Below are positions 1-8,433 of a stretch of 64,000 bases of DNA, piece by piece. Every line of letters begins with the position of its first letter. The stretch's first letter is position 1. Both the position numbers and the translations under genes were made by a program. The stretch lies in the NCBI RefSeq assembly GCF_042695135.1, contig NZ_CP170547.1, positions 868,001 to 932,000 of the forward strand, given 5' to 3'. This stretch comes from Epilithonimonas sp042695135. Lineage in GTDB: Bacteria; Bacteroidota; Bacteroidia; Flavobacteriales; Weeksellaceae. The notes under the pieces are model-generated. The model searched no databases. It was not told the DNA's origin and saw only the letters and a program-made list of their open reading frames with translations.

Positions 1-971
1 CCATTTGATACGCAAATGTTATCAAGCATTTTGATGAGTATGTCAGCATCTATATGAGGAAAGCAAATATTCGAGATATTGTAGATTCTATTCTCTCGAT
101 CTCCATTCACGAATGCTCCTTCAATAGTCAATAGTTCATTTTCTAATAAATCTCGTAGCTCTTGTACCGAAGACTTATTTCTCTCTGTTTCATTTATAGT
201 TATTTCACAACTTTTTCCTAATCCAATAACTCCAGGAACATTTAATGTACCACTTCTTTTTCCTTTCTCTTGACCACCACCGTGTAATAAGGGTTGAAAA
301 TTTAAACTTTGGGAATTTTGATAATATCCGCCAATTCCTTTTGGTGCATAAAACTTATGTCCTGAAAAAACCAGATAATCTATGTTTAAATCTTTCACAT
401 CTACCGGAATTTTACCAACAGCTTGTGTTGCATCCGTCATCATTAAAGCTCCAAACTGATGTGCTATTTTTGTAATTTCTTTTATAGGTTGTATTACACC
501 AGTTTCATTGTTTACTAACATAACGGAAACTAAAAGTGTTTTTTCTGAAATTACTTTTTTTAATTCATTTAAGTCTAATAATCCAGATTTGAGAACAGGC
601 AAGTAAACAACATCAAAACCTATTTCTTCCAAATACTTACAGGTATCAAGTACTGCAGAATGTTCAGTTTTAACTGTGATAATTTGTATTCGTTTTGTTC
701 TGTTAGAAGTAACTATACCTTTTAAGGTAGTATTAATTGCTTCGGTCGCTCCGGATGTAAACGTAATTTCTTTTGGTTCTGAATTAAATAATTTAGCAAC
801 ATTTCCCCTCGCCTTTACAATTTTTTTATTGATTTCAACTCCCAAAGAATGAGCACTTGAACTATTTCCATAAAGTTCTGAGAGATATGGAATTATTTCC
901 CTTATCACTTCATCATCAACCTTCGTAGTTGAAGCATTATCAAGATATATATAATTTTGAGATGTAGACAT
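1..971 (-). CDS. Cysteine desulfurase (class V aminotransferase), 3'-truncated by the window edge
   Basis: PLP enzyme that moves sulfur from cysteine onto its own active-site cysteine. My reading of the minus strand from the ATG at 971 starts MSTSQNYIYLDNASTTK and contains SGATEAIN, VNNETGVIQP, a TDATQAVG segment and the Schiff-base lysine motif SGHKFYAPKGIGG, all in the family order. The visible 323 residues end at CVSNG, just where the catalytic SAC loop should begin, so the persulfide cysteine lies outside the window. A housekeeping IscS/SufS copy would normally sit beside isc/suf genes. Here the neighbours are orphan accessory genes, so an auxiliary role such as a DndA-type enzyme for DNA phosphorothioation is possible but not shown. 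Family confidence is high, specific role is low. Confidence 0.88.
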   Translation of the reverse strand, partial: MSTSQNYIYLDNASTTKVDDEVIREIIPYLSELYGNSSSAHSLGVEINKKIVKARGNVAKLFNSEPKEITFTSGATEAINTTLKGIVTSNRTKRIQIITVKTEHSAVLDTCKYLEEIGFDVVYLPVLKSGLLDLNELKKVISEKTLLVSVMLVNNETGVIQPIKEITKIAHQFGALMMTDATQAVGKIPVDVKDLNIDYLVFSGHKFYAPKGIGGYYQNSQSLNFQPLLHGGGQEKGKRSGTLNVPGVIGLGKSCEITINETERNKSSVQELRDLLENELLTIEGAFVNGDRENRIYNISNICFPHIDADILIKMLDNICVSN

Positions 972-1327
972 TGTATTAAAATCAGATATTATCAAATATA
1001 CTCATTTTCATTTGTTTTATAAAGCTCTTAAAGAAATATAAATCTGCTTCGCCAACGCTTGTTCCCACCAAGCCATTTTCATAGGATGCACAAAAAGATG
1101 CAGGCGTTTGGTCTTTTGCCAATCGTTACGGCGCTTCATAGTCAGAATATTTTAGAAGAAATAAAAAATATTCCGTCTATTCAGCCACTTTCACTCACGT
1201 GCATAGCAGTATTCCTGTTGTCATACCGTTATCTTTCCAGTCGCTTTTCGCATTTGGTTATTCAAAGAAGCTTGGTTAAGTAATTGAACTTTTCACTATG
1301 CATCTTTTTGTGCGGGCTATTTACCCA
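972..1327. other. 356-bp gap without a gene
   Basis: No convincing gene. A 74-codon open frame at 1059-1283 on the plus strand has no coding character. The stretch holds a perfect 15-bp inverted repeat listed separately, whose arms enclose about 200 bp, so it may be a relic of a small mobile or structured element. No promoter match was strong enough to report. Confidence 0.5.
1088..1313. repeat. Perfect 15-bp inverted repeat enclosing ~196 bp
   Basis: The left arm GCACAAAAAGATGCA at 1088-1102 is matched by its exact reverse complement at 1299-1313. Terminal inverted repeats around 226 bp would suit a MITE-like element or a long-range RNA stem. No flanking target duplication was found by eye, so the class is undetermined. 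Confidence 0.5.
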
Positions 1328-1972
1328 TTAGAAATCACGCTTTCTTCCCAAAATCAGATCATCAATTTCAAAATCAAATTTATCATATAGGTCTCTGAAA
1401 GAAATTTGCTCTTCAAACAATGCTTTCTCAACTGCAAATTCACGATACTTATTTAATATTCCACCTTCTAAAAATACACACACTGAACTTTTGTTGTGGT
1501 CAACAGAATATTGTACATCTTTTACCCAAAACGTTGTCCATCCGGTTTTTGCTTTAATGAAGAAAAATTCAAAAGTTTCATAAGCTCTCGGAATTGCCGG
1601 AAGTGTCAGCCAAAAAGAACAATAGCTATCATAATAACGTATGTAGAGTTCTACTTGGATTCCTTGTTCTGCATAGAATAAATCCGGATAATTTTCATTG
1701 AGTTCCAGGATTCCGTCATAAATCTCCTGTAACCATTTAGAAATCTTTGCAGAAGGATATCCACTCAGCTTAGAAATTTGCGTAATGGTAAGATTGTCAT
1801 TTGACCTACAATAGTCCTTTTCCAGTATCCATTTCAGAAAATCATTATATCCTTTTCCATTGTTTTGAGATAGCAATATTTCCGACCATCTAGACATATT
1901 CTGCAGGCAATGTAAATACTCTTGGGTTGAAGCCTTATGAATAAATTTTGGGCGTTCTTTTTTTCTGGACAT
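1328..1972 (-). CDS. Hypothetical protein with a predicted helix-turn-helix segment (214 aa)
   Basis: Unrecognised protein. The ATG gives a very basic start (MSRKKERPKF). Residues around 80-110 contain LTITQISKLSGYPSAKISKW, which has the helix-turn-helix rhythm of DNA-binding domains. The rest is rich in aromatic residues (SFWLTLP, FEFFFIKAKTGWTTFW) with no motif I know. There is no signal peptide or membrane segment. Its neighbours are equally orphan and none suggests a pathway. The length and even composition make it a likely real gene of an accessory element. A DNA-binding function is inference from the helix pattern only. Confidence 0.65.
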   Translation of the reverse strand: MSRKKERPKFIHKASTQEYLHCLQNMSRWSEILLSQNNGKGYNDFLKWILEKDYCRSNDNLTITQISKLSGYPSAKISKWLQEIYDGILELNENYPDLFYAEQGIQVELYIRYYDSYCSFWLTLPAIPRAYETFEFFFIKAKTGWTTFWVKDVQYSVDHNKSSVCVFLEGGILNKYREFAVEKALFEEQISFRDLYDKFDFEIDDLILGRKRDF

Positions 1973-2237
1973 TTTATTTTAAAGTTAAGTAAATCGGTAC
2001 ACAAAAAATAAAAAAAGCAAAGGCAAGTAGGAGGCTTCCCTGTCCAGCCGCTATATTGTGTAAAGGTCAAGCCCTGCGGGTTTTTGGAAAAAAGTTTTTT
2101 CGTATAAAATATACGCAAAAATTTTCCCCCAAAAAACCTTGACACAATTCCCCGCCTCCTTACAAACGGGCTTTCTTTTTTTTCAGTTTTTTCTTTTCAA
2201 AATATTTCGGCGGAGCATCAATTTTAAATCTCAAATT

Positions 2238-2552
2238 ATGCTTAATTTCAAAGTATGCACCTACAATACTGAAAAGGAAATACCCGAAAATTCAGTTTTC
2301 ATTTTGTCAAGAGGGAGAAATGCAGGAAAACCACTTTTTGAACCCTGCCCAAACTGTTTTATTCTATATTGCAGGAATGAAATCGAAAAAGAAGACCTGT
2401 ATTGGATGTTTTATACCCTATGGGAAAACGGATTTTTCCATCCATATCTCTGCGGAAGTATGATTGATATGCTTCGTCTTACAGATTTGAAACTCTTACT
2501 TCGACAACGGATTAAGCCAAACTTTGAAAAAATGAACAAAACCTCGAATTGA
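2238..2552 (+). CDS. DUF6943-like small protein (104 aa)
   Basis: The frame is open from 2139, but the first stretch reads as non-coding. I chose the internal ATG at 2238, which gives MLNFKVCTYN and a compact 104-residue protein. The pattern of an FILSRGRNAGKPL segment, then EPCPNCFIL, then DLYWMFYTLWENGFFHPYLCGS resembles, from memory, the Bacteroidota family DUF6943, found mostly on mobile elements. Function is unknown. The CPNC pair might bind metal but could be coincidental. It sits between two unrelated orphan genes with no operon partner. Confidence 0.65.
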   Translation: MLNFKVCTYNTEKEIPENSVFILSRGRNAGKPLFEPCPNCFILYCRNEIEKEDLYWMFYTLWENGFFHPYLCGSMIDMLRLTDLKLLLRQRIKPNFEKMNKTSN

Positions 2553-2707
2553 TTAATAAAATTCATAGGGGAACTGGAAAGGAAAATGCAGGAGCAATTG
2601 GAACTAATTATTTAGTTACGAGTTTCAATATTGGGAAAATTATATTTAGAATTATAAATTTGAAACTCTTTTTAAAAAAGTTTTTAATTTTAAAAGAAAA
2701 ATAACTT

Positions 2708-3625
2708 ATGCGAAAAACACAATATCAGGAAGAGTTTTTAAAATCAATAATTGAAAAAGTAAATTTAGAATTAGGGGATTTAGTTAAAGAAAAAATTGAC
2801 TTAGATATAATTCAATTAGCAAAAGATTATCAGTCAGAAATCTTCAGGACTAAAAGCAACTTAAAGAAATTTAATAATGAATATCATTTGGAAGTAATGA
2901 TTGTTGATAATATTATATTACAATTTATTTGGTTCTTTTTCTTTATTTCTAAAAGCTCAGATGATGACAATATCAAAAATAAAGTGAATCTATCTGATTC
3001 ACAAACAATAGTTTTAAGACATTTTAGTATGATTCTTCTTAATCAACTTAAAACTCTTGAGTCTATTATGATTTTATCGGAAAGTGGTTTTCTGACACAA
3101 ACAAAAATATTATTTCGAAATTTTATTGAATCATCAGAAAAAAGTATAGCAATTTTAGTGGATGAAGAGTATTTTAATCATTATTTTCAACTTCCTGCCA
3201 ATAATAAAATAGAAGCTGATATATGGAGCAAAACTAATCCTAAACAAACTGCGAAAATTGTAAGGGATTATCTTAAAAATCTTGAAAACGAGGAGTTTTA
3301 CCAGATTTTTTTTGATATTAGAAAATCAATGTATGATGAATATTCACAATCAGTTCACAGTAAAGTCGGTAGTAATATCTTAGATGCATTTCATTTTAAA
3401 GATGATGGCGAAGTTGTACTTTCTTTAGTTGATTCTGAAATTAAAGATTATAAAGACTTTTTCAAAAAACTTATATTATATTCAAATACAGTGGGACAAG
3501 CGATGTTAGTGATTTTAGTAAAAGAATACAAAATAAGTTTAAATAACTTTGATAGTGATGGCGAATTCTTTTTGAATCTTTATAAAATTAACGAAATTTC
3601 AATGAAATCATATTTGCTGAAATAG
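2708..3625 (+). CDS. Hypothetical protein, possibly DUF5677-like (305 aa)
   Basis: Unrecognised, mostly helical acidic protein with an ATG start and an AT-rich leader. A central segment (LLNQLKTLESIMILSESGFLTQT followed by LFRNFIESSEKSIAIL) recalls the helical bundle of DUF5677-type proteins, which often carry a conserved R-x-x-x-E in that position, but I cannot confirm this. There is no signal peptide. It stands alone and is followed within 2 bp by a strong hairpin terminator, so it is probably a single-gene unit. Such genes are frequent in defence-type accessory regions of flavobacteria; no function is assigned. Confidence 0.7.
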   Translation: MRKTQYQEEFLKSIIEKVNLELGDLVKEKIDLDIIQLAKDYQSEIFRTKSNLKKFNNEYHLEVMIVDNIILQFIWFFFFISKSSDDDNIKNKVNLSDSQTIVLRHFSMILLNQLKTLESIMILSESGFLTQTKILFRNFIESSEKSIAILVDEEYFNHYFQLPANNKIEADIWSKTNPKQTAKIVRDYLKNLENEEFYQIFFDIRKSMYDEYSQSVHSKVGSNILDAFHFKDDGEVVLSLVDSEIKDYKDFFKKLILYSNTVGQAMLVILVKEYKISLNNFDSDGEFFLNLYKINEISMKSYLLK

Positions 3626-3626
3626 G

Positions 3627-3648
3627 GCCTCTCAAATCTTTGAGAGGC
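3627..3648 (+). terminator. Hairpin terminator after the 305-aa gene
   Basis: A perfect 10-bp stem (GCCTCTCAAA / TTTGAGAGGC) with a 2-nt loop starts 1 bp after the stop codon at 3625. It is followed by a weak T-rich tail (TCATTTGTT), so it should end the transcript of the preceding gene. Confidence 0.8.
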
Positions 3649-3898
3649 TCATTTGTTCCACCACAACTTTTATTTTTGGAACTTACTTTTTTATGTTTCT
3701 AATAAGAAATTTTACGAGTAAGGTTGCCATAAAACTCGAAACTCCACCTGCAACTGCGGCCACAACAGCAGGAAGCGAAACCGGAGCAATCACTCTTATA
3801 CCGGTGGAGAGAGTTGAAGACGATATAAGCCTTCATCCGAAGGTTTTACCTTTACATTTCATCCCTACCTATGTAGCCCTTCAAATGTTCACGTATCT

Positions 3899-4009
3899 TT
3901 ATAACTCTATTATAAATTCTTTCTCAACTATTGTATGAACTCCGTCACTAACTCCGTCATTAGCTCCGTCACTAGCTCTGTCACTAACAAGAGCAATATT
4001 GGGACAGTG
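3899..4009 (-). pseudogene. Possible C-terminal relic of an AlbA_2/RecG-like regulator
   Basis: Read on the minus strand, an open frame encodes SDRASDGANDGVSDGV followed by HTIVEKEFIIEL and a stop. From memory, tetrapeptide DGVN/DGVS runs of this kind precede the winged-helix tail of AlbA_2-domain ATP-binding proteins in Bacteroidota. Nothing of the upstream domain remains and stops bracket the frame, so this is at best a gene fragment. Confidence is low. Confidence 0.25.
3938..3985. repeat. Four tandem 12-bp repeats
   Basis: Four near-identical units (AACTCCGTCACT, AACTCCGTCATT, AGCTCCGTCACT, AGCTCTGTCACT) follow each other without spacing. The 12-bp period keeps the minus-strand frame open, in line with the coding relic described for 3899-4009. 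Confidence 0.85.
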
Positions 4010-4425
4010 CTACAGAATCCAAGAAAGTATAGAACCAAGTAAAACTCCAATTAAAATGCTTTTATCATAACATTTAGACGAAATAGAATTACTTCAACGA
4101 AACCGAATCTCACAACAAATAATTAACAGGCAAGATTTACTAATCTAAATATGAATTGGAAGTAGCAGATGTTTAAGGTTAAAGTTGCGATATATAATTT
4201 TAAGATACAATTTGCTACGATATTATACTATTAAATTATAGCAGGTGTTAATTTCAAGCAGGATATGCAATATTCATAAAATAGTTGTGATGGTATATCT
4301 GAAAATATGTATTTGGAATAGATGCCTTCACTTGTAGAGAGGGCCAAAATATGAGCGTGGAAGGTGAAAAAAATAGTCGTTATAAAAAGATGGTGTGCTA
4401 TATTTTTAAAATTTTTAAAGCAAAA
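3986..4425. other. Gap without a convincing gene
   Basis: AT-rich stretch between the tandem repeat and the left boundary of the island. A 66-codon minus-strand frame at 4231-4431 has no recognisable features, and no promoter or RNA gene was seen. It may be decayed accessory DNA. Confidence 0.4.
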
Positions 4426-4444
4426 ACCCACTTAATAAGTGGGT
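4426..4444 (-). terminator. Terminator hairpin behind the displaced ssrA 3' end
   Basis: On the minus strand the palindrome ACCCACTTA / TAAGTGGGT is followed by TTTTTGC. It lies about 50 bp beyond the left att copy, in the same relation as the ssrA terminator at 32574-32606 has to the intact gene. It may be the original tmRNA terminator, separated from ssrA by the insertion, or the terminator of a neighbouring older element. Confidence 0.55.
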
Positions 4445-4490
4445 ATAAAATGGGTGTAAACATTGTAACTAATTGATTATCAATGTTATT

Positions 4491-4515
4491 AGTGGAGTTG
4501 GAGGTTTTCGAACCT
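4491..4515. other. attL: Left attachment site, copy of the ssrA 3' end
   Basis: The 14-bp core AGTGGAGTTGGAGG is identical to the tmRNA acceptor end at 32608-32621. It continues as a degenerate T-arm (TTTTCGAAC where ssrA has GATTCGAAC). Read on the minus strand, the T-loop GTTCGAA and a short stem are still recognisable. It marks the junction between the island and the accessory DNA to the left. Confidence 0.75.
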
Positions 4516-4623
4516 ATAATATTTTAACATAACTTAAAATGTGTAAATTGTCTATTTATCAGTATTTTAACTATATTTGTATAAGCTAATATACTTAGTT
4601 TTTATGTCTAAATATAGAAGAAG

Positions 4624-4643
4624 TAGCACCTAAACTGGCACCT
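4624..4643 (+). repeat. Double GCACCT motif next to attL (candidate integrase arm site)
   Basis: The sequence TAGCACCTAAACTGGCACCT has two GCACCT boxes 12 bp apart. A 17/20 identical copy in the same orientation lies at 32546-32565, just inside the other end of the island. It ends 1 bp before the integrase ATG, so binding there could also control the integrase. An arm-type site is inference from the paired location. Confidence 0.55.
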
Positions 4644-4644
4644 G

Positions 4645-5886
4645 ATGAATTACACTTTCAAACTCAAGCAACCTAATGGTACAAGCGAGACTCTGATTTA
4701 TTTCCGTTCATTTTTTAACAACGAAAATAAGAATTTCATCTATTCTACTGGTGAGAAAATAAAACCAATCGAATGGGATTTTGAAGGTAGGCAACCTAAT
4801 GATCTAAACGGAAGAACTAAAAGAGCAGAGATCCATCGAAGCCTAAAAATGCAGTTAGATCGATACAGTAGCTTTTTTACTGAGATAGTAAATCGTTATA
4901 AAAATATAAACGAGGAACTTACTGTAGATATTTTGAAACAGAGATTTGATGAAAAGTTCAAGAAAATTACTGTTAAAAGTGATTTTTTTAGAATATATCA
5001 GGAATTTTTAGATGTGAAGGAGAATGATTATACAGGAAATTCAATTTCAAACTCTACTCTAAAGCGTTATAAATGTAACAAAACTTTACTGGAAGATTTT
5101 GAGAAGAATTGTAAAATCAAAGTTACTCTCGGAAAATTTAATGATAAGCTATACAACAAATTTCTTAAATACTGTATTGAAGAAAAGAAGCATTCAGCAA
5201 ATACTGTGCATAGAAATGTTGGTCTTCTAAAGACTTTTTTGCTTTGGGCTTTAAATAAGAAATACACTTACAATAATGATTTCATTGCTTTCAAGAAACC
5301 GGCAAAATTTATTACTGACGAAATCGCATTGAACTACGAACAAGTTGAGCTAATTTACAATTACGATCTTACTAAAAATAAAAGATTGGAAAAAGTTCGT
5401 GACCTATTTGTTTTTGGTTGCACTACAGGAATGAGGTTCGGCAATTATAGTACAATCTCAAAGAGCGATCTTGAAGGTGATTTTATTAGAGTAATTGATC
5501 TTAAAAGTAAATCTAAAAACTTAGCAATTCCTTTAAATAGTATTTCTAAAGCAATACTCGAAAAGTATGATTATAATCTGCCAAGTATTACAAACCAAAA
5601 GATGAATGAATATATTAAGGAGGTTTTTAAAAAGTTAGAATTTACTGATGAAATAAAAAAGACTATGAAATACGGTGATGAGTTGGTAGACCAGAAAGCC
5701 GAATTTTGGACAAGAATTTCCTCACATACTGCAAGAAGAAGTTTCATCACTATAATGAAGAATAAACGAGTTCCGGATAAAGTTATTATGAGCTACACTG
5801 GTCATACTAGCTTAGAAGTGTTCAATGCGTACTATAGACCAAGCGAAGAAGATAAAATCAATTATATGAATGAAGTTTTCAAATAA
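4645..5886 (+). CDS. int: Tyrosine recombinase (site-specific integrase)
   Basis: Catalyses integration and excision of the island at the tmRNA gene. The 413 residues have the usual Bacteroidota layout: an arm-binding beta domain (about 1-100), a SAM-like core-binding domain (about 110-215, ending LLKTFLLWALNKKY) and the catalytic domain (about 240-413). Catalytic residues are visible: Arg in GCTTGMRFGNY, the H-x-x-R box in SSHTARRSF, the second His in SYTGHTS and the nucleophile Tyr in VFNAYYRP. It lies 130 bp from attL and reads into the island. The candidate arm site abuts its start codon, which suggests autoregulation. Full length and intact. Confidence 0.95.
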   Translation: MNYTFKLKQPNGTSETLIYFRSFFNNENKNFIYSTGEKIKPIEWDFEGRQPNDLNGRTKRAEIHRSLKMQLDRYSSFFTEIVNRYKNINEELTVDILKQRFDEKFKKITVKSDFFRIYQEFLDVKENDYTGNSISNSTLKRYKCNKTLLEDFEKNCKIKVTLGKFNDKLYNKFLKYCIEEKKHSANTVHRNVGLLKTFLLWALNKKYTYNNDFIAFKKPAKFITDEIALNYEQVELIYNYDLTKNKRLEKVRDLFVFGCTTGMRFGNYSTISKSDLEGDFIRVIDLKSKSKNLAIPLNSISKAILEKYDYNLPSITNQKMNEYIKEVFKKLEFTDEIKKTMKYGDELVDQKAEFWTRISSHTARRSFITIMKNKRVPDKVIMSYTGHTSLEVFNAYYRPSEEDKINYMNEVFK

Positions 5887-5901
5887 TCATTAATTTAGAT
5901 T

Positions 5902-6636
5902 ATGGATCCAAAGAAACTTTATGGACGTTGGAATTTTTGGGAAGAATTTGTAGGTTATCCTTTGATGATTTTTTACTGGATCAAAGGTGAGAAAATTTCA
6001 AAGATGCTGACAAAAAGAATTGAAAAAGCCCGACAAAAATCTGGCTTAATTAGTCTTACTCATAAGAAAAGAAGTGAGTTTCTTATTCGATATGAAAAGT
6101 TGGAGAATTTTTTCAGTTTTCACTTCAAAAATATAGATGCTTCCCGAAATCACAACTTTGAAGAGAAGATCGAATATTGTTTGGAGCAATATCGAAAAGA
6201 ATCATTAAGTATTTTAAGTTCAAGCAACCTTATGAAGTTACAGGGCAATTTTTTGAATGGGGCTGAAAAGACACTTTTTCTATATTTTGTTTTAGAGAGC
6301 AAAACAAAAAGAGAAATCCTACTATCAGAGATTATGATTGGGGAAGATAGCTCTAAAATCTTTATTTCTTTTCTAAAAGGTAAAAAATTCATCGACGAAA
6401 ATCACAACCTAATCGTAGATCAGAAATCTTCCTTCATCAGAATCCACAGGTTCTTAAAAGACAATCATATTATTAATCCGGATTTTCAAGACACCACTAT
6501 TATTGAGGCTATGGAAAACGAATATAATTCCAATTTTGACAAAGGAACATTTTCACGGGCAATAACTGTGAAACCTAATGATTTTGAGGAAACTATCTAT
6601 CAAGAATTGTCTAAGTTATTTAATATCAAGTATTAA
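5902..6636 (+). CDS. Hypothetical protein downstream of the integrase (244 aa)
   Basis: Unrecognised. It starts 15 bp after the integrase stop and is probably co-transcribed with it. The N-terminus (GRWNFWEEFVGYPLMIFYWI) is aromatic and could be a short membrane or interface helix. The rest is charged and helical with no motif I know. Bacteroidota integrative elements often carry regulators such as RteC at this place, but the family hallmarks are not clear here, so no function is claimed. It is very probably a real gene because it is long, has an ATG start and fits the operon. Confidence 0.75.
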   Translation: MDPKKLYGRWNFWEEFVGYPLMIFYWIKGEKISKMLTKRIEKARQKSGLISLTHKKRSEFLIRYEKLENFFSFHFKNIDASRNHNFEEKIEYCLEQYRKESLSILSSSNLMKLQGNFLNGAEKTLFLYFVLESKTKREILLSEIMIGEDSSKIFISFLKGKKFIDENHNLIVDQKSSFIRIHRFLKDNHIINPDFQDTTIIEAMENEYNSNFDKGTFSRAITVKPNDFEETIYQELSKLFNIKY

Positions 6637-6712
6637 ACTTTACGCAATTGAGTAGAATTGCATCATTAGTTATTCCAATCATACAATTTTGTCTGCAAAT
6701 AAATATCAGATT

Positions 6713-6991
6713 ATGCAGACAACAAATCCATTCCAAACCATTCTCGACGAATTAGGGGAAGTGAAAGACTTACTCTATTCTCTCAAAAAAGAACCTGAAA
6801 TTGAGTTGAAAAAGAAACTATACTCTATCAAAGAGTGCTCAGAAATTCTAAAACTCGATTATCAAACCGTACGCTCACATATTTTAAAAGGTAACATCAA
6901 AGCAGAACAAATAGGAAGATTCTACAGGGTCAACCATTTTGATCTGATGGATGCTTTAAATGAGGTCAAATCACTTAAGTATAGAAGATAG
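6713..6991 (+). CDS. Excisionase-like helix-turn-helix DNA-binding protein (92 aa)
   Basis: Small DNA-binding protein expected to bend att DNA during excision or to regulate the element. An upstream TTG at 6689 is also in frame, but the ATG at 6713 (MQTTNPFQTILDEL) is the normal start for this family. An N-terminal amphipathic helix of about 30 residues precedes the HTH_17/MerR-like winged helix (LYSIKECSEILKLDYQTVRS, then a G-x-I-x-A segment and IGRFYRVNHFDL). This arrangement is typical of the HTH proteins found between integrase and primase in flavobacterial mobile elements. A Xis role is inferred from context. Confidence 0.85.
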   Translation: MQTTNPFQTILDELGEVKDLLYSLKKEPEIELKKKLYSIKECSEILKLDYQTVRSHILKGNIKAEQIGRFYRVNHFDLMDALNEVKSLKYRR

Positions 6992-7063
6992 ATAGAGATT
7001 TTATTTATCCAACATTCTAATTCACCCTTTCGTATTTCCTGTACAGAATCAAACCTTTAAAAT

Positions 7064-8302
7064 ATGAGCGAAAAAATCCCATATCTAAGAGTAGGAACCA
7101 CCTACTATAAAACTATTGAGAAACCGTTAATATCAGGAGATAAGATCTCAATACTGACTCGATGGAATCGTGAGACCATTATCAGCGATCACGGTAAAAT
7201 CTACGTTTCTAAAGTTCCTAAGTATGATGGTTTCTGTTGTATACCATCCCATTTGCAGTACCAACAAATTATCCAAGGATTCTATAATGTTTACAATAAG
7301 ATTCCTTTCCAGCCGATTAAAGAGACACCGGAGCAAAGAACCCTACTAGAAAAGATTCCATTTTCACTCAGATTTATGGAGCATATTTTCGCAGAACAGC
7401 TGGAATTAGGATTGGATTATATCAAGATATTACTGCAATATCCAACACAGATACTCCCGATTCTTTGTCTTGTTAGCAAAGAAAGGTCTACAGGAAAATC
7501 TACATTCATCAAATGGCTGAAATCCATTTTTGGGCTAAATATGACTTACATCAAAGGAGATTCCTTCAGCAGTCAGTTCAATTCGGATTGGACATCGATG
7601 TTGATTGTAGCCATTGATGAAGTATTCTTTGATAAAAAGGAAATCACTGAACGGTTGAAATACCTATCTACGACGGATAAAGACAAGAAAGAAGCCAAAG
7701 GAAAAGACCGTGAAGAAGTAGAATTCTTTGGAAAATTCATTCTCTGTTCCAATAATGAAGACAACTTCATTCAGATCGATGAAAACGAAATTCGATTCTG
7801 GATCATCAAAGTTAGATCAATCAAAAACGAAAACACTGAATTTCTACGCAATCTCAACAATGAGATCCCTTATTTCCTTCGCTACCTAATCCAAAGACCA
7901 TTTCATAGCCGGAAGGAGACAAGAATGTGGTTCACAGATTCGGAGATCAGAACGAAAGCCCTTCAGAAATTGGTTTGGAAAAATAACAACAAACTCGAAT
8001 CAAAAATCATTGAACTGTTATATGAATTTTTTGAAAGCACAGAAGACAACAAAATCAATTGTGTTCCGCAAGATATTTTCAATATGCTGGGTAAAATGTT
8101 CAAAAACAGTTATTGGACAATCAATGATGTCAGGAAATTACTCAAAGAAATCTGGAAGCTTGAGCCTCAAAACAATTCATTAGCCTATATCAAATACGAC
8201 CTGGATTATGGCTTAAGTTTTTACCAGCAGAACAAAACAGGGCGGTATTTTACAATAGAAAAGAATTTTATTCTCCAAAAATTTGATGAAATGATGAATT
8301 AA
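7064..8302 (+). CDS. VapE/DUF5906-type primase-helicase ATPase (412 aa)
   Basis: Probably a superfamily 3-like helicase for replication of the excised element. The Walker A motif is SKERSTGKSTF (about residues 140-150) and the Walker B motif LIVAIDE lies about 45 residues later. A polar sensor segment (FILCSNNEDNF) and a conserved arginine region (EIRFWIIKVR) follow in the order of the VapE/DUF5906 ATPase family. The C-terminal 110 residues look like a winged-helix extension. It lies between the excisionase-like gene and an iteron-like array, and the toprim gene follows, so the two proteins may form a helicase/primase pair. Confidence 0.85.
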   Translation: MSEKIPYLRVGTTYYKTIEKPLISGDKISILTRWNRETIISDHGKIYVSKVPKYDGFCCIPSHLQYQQIIQGFYNVYNKIPFQPIKETPEQRTLLEKIPFSLRFMEHIFAEQLELGLDYIKILLQYPTQILPILCLVSKERSTGKSTFIKWLKSIFGLNMTYIKGDSFSSQFNSDWTSMLIVAIDEVFFDKKEITERLKYLSTTDKDKKEAKGKDREEVEFFGKFILCSNNEDNFIQIDENEIRFWIIKVRSIKNENTEFLRNLNNEIPYFLRYLIQRPFHSRKETRMWFTDSEIRTKALQKLVWKNNNKLESKIIELLYEFFESTEDNKINCVPQDIFNMLGKMFKNSYWTINDVRKLLKEIWKLEPQNNSLAYIKYDLDYGLSFYQQNKTGRYFTIEKNFILQKFDEMMN

Positions 8303-8334
8303 TTGATAACAAAAATAAAATCAATTAGTTACAT

Positions 8335-8433
8335 CTCATCAAAAGCCTCATCAAACTTTTAAACCTTGATTTTTGATGAGAGAGTGATGAGAAGAATATT
8401 TCCACTATGATGAGGTGATGAGAGTTTGATGAG
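8335..8433. repeat. Iteron-like TGATGAG array (possible replication origin)
   Basis: Seven copies of the 7-mer TGATGAG occur in about 100 bp. Two are inverted (CTCATCA at 8335-8341 and 8347-8353) and five direct (8374, 8385, 8408, 8416 and 8427). Several are 11-12 bp apart, about one helical turn. The array lies between the helicase and toprim genes. Iterons at that place would fit an origin for the excised circle, or an operator for the downstream genes. No AT-rich unwinding element was tested. Confidence 0.55.

Noticed and set aside
1059..1283. 74-codon plus-strand open frame
   Set aside because: No recognisable protein pattern; it lies across the inverted-repeat region and has no promoter or operon context.
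1834..2145. 103-codon minus-strand frame overlapping the 214-aa gene
   Set aside because: It overlaps a better gene out of frame and its composition (Phe/Cys runs) looks like a chance frame.
3693..3938. 81-codon plus-strand frame
   Set aside because: It begins in non-coding DNA behind a terminator. The Ala/Thr-rich part looks like the complement of a decayed membrane segment on the other strand.
4231..4431. 66-codon minus-strand frame near the island boundary
   Set aside because: Runs into the terminator hairpin; no family resemblance.
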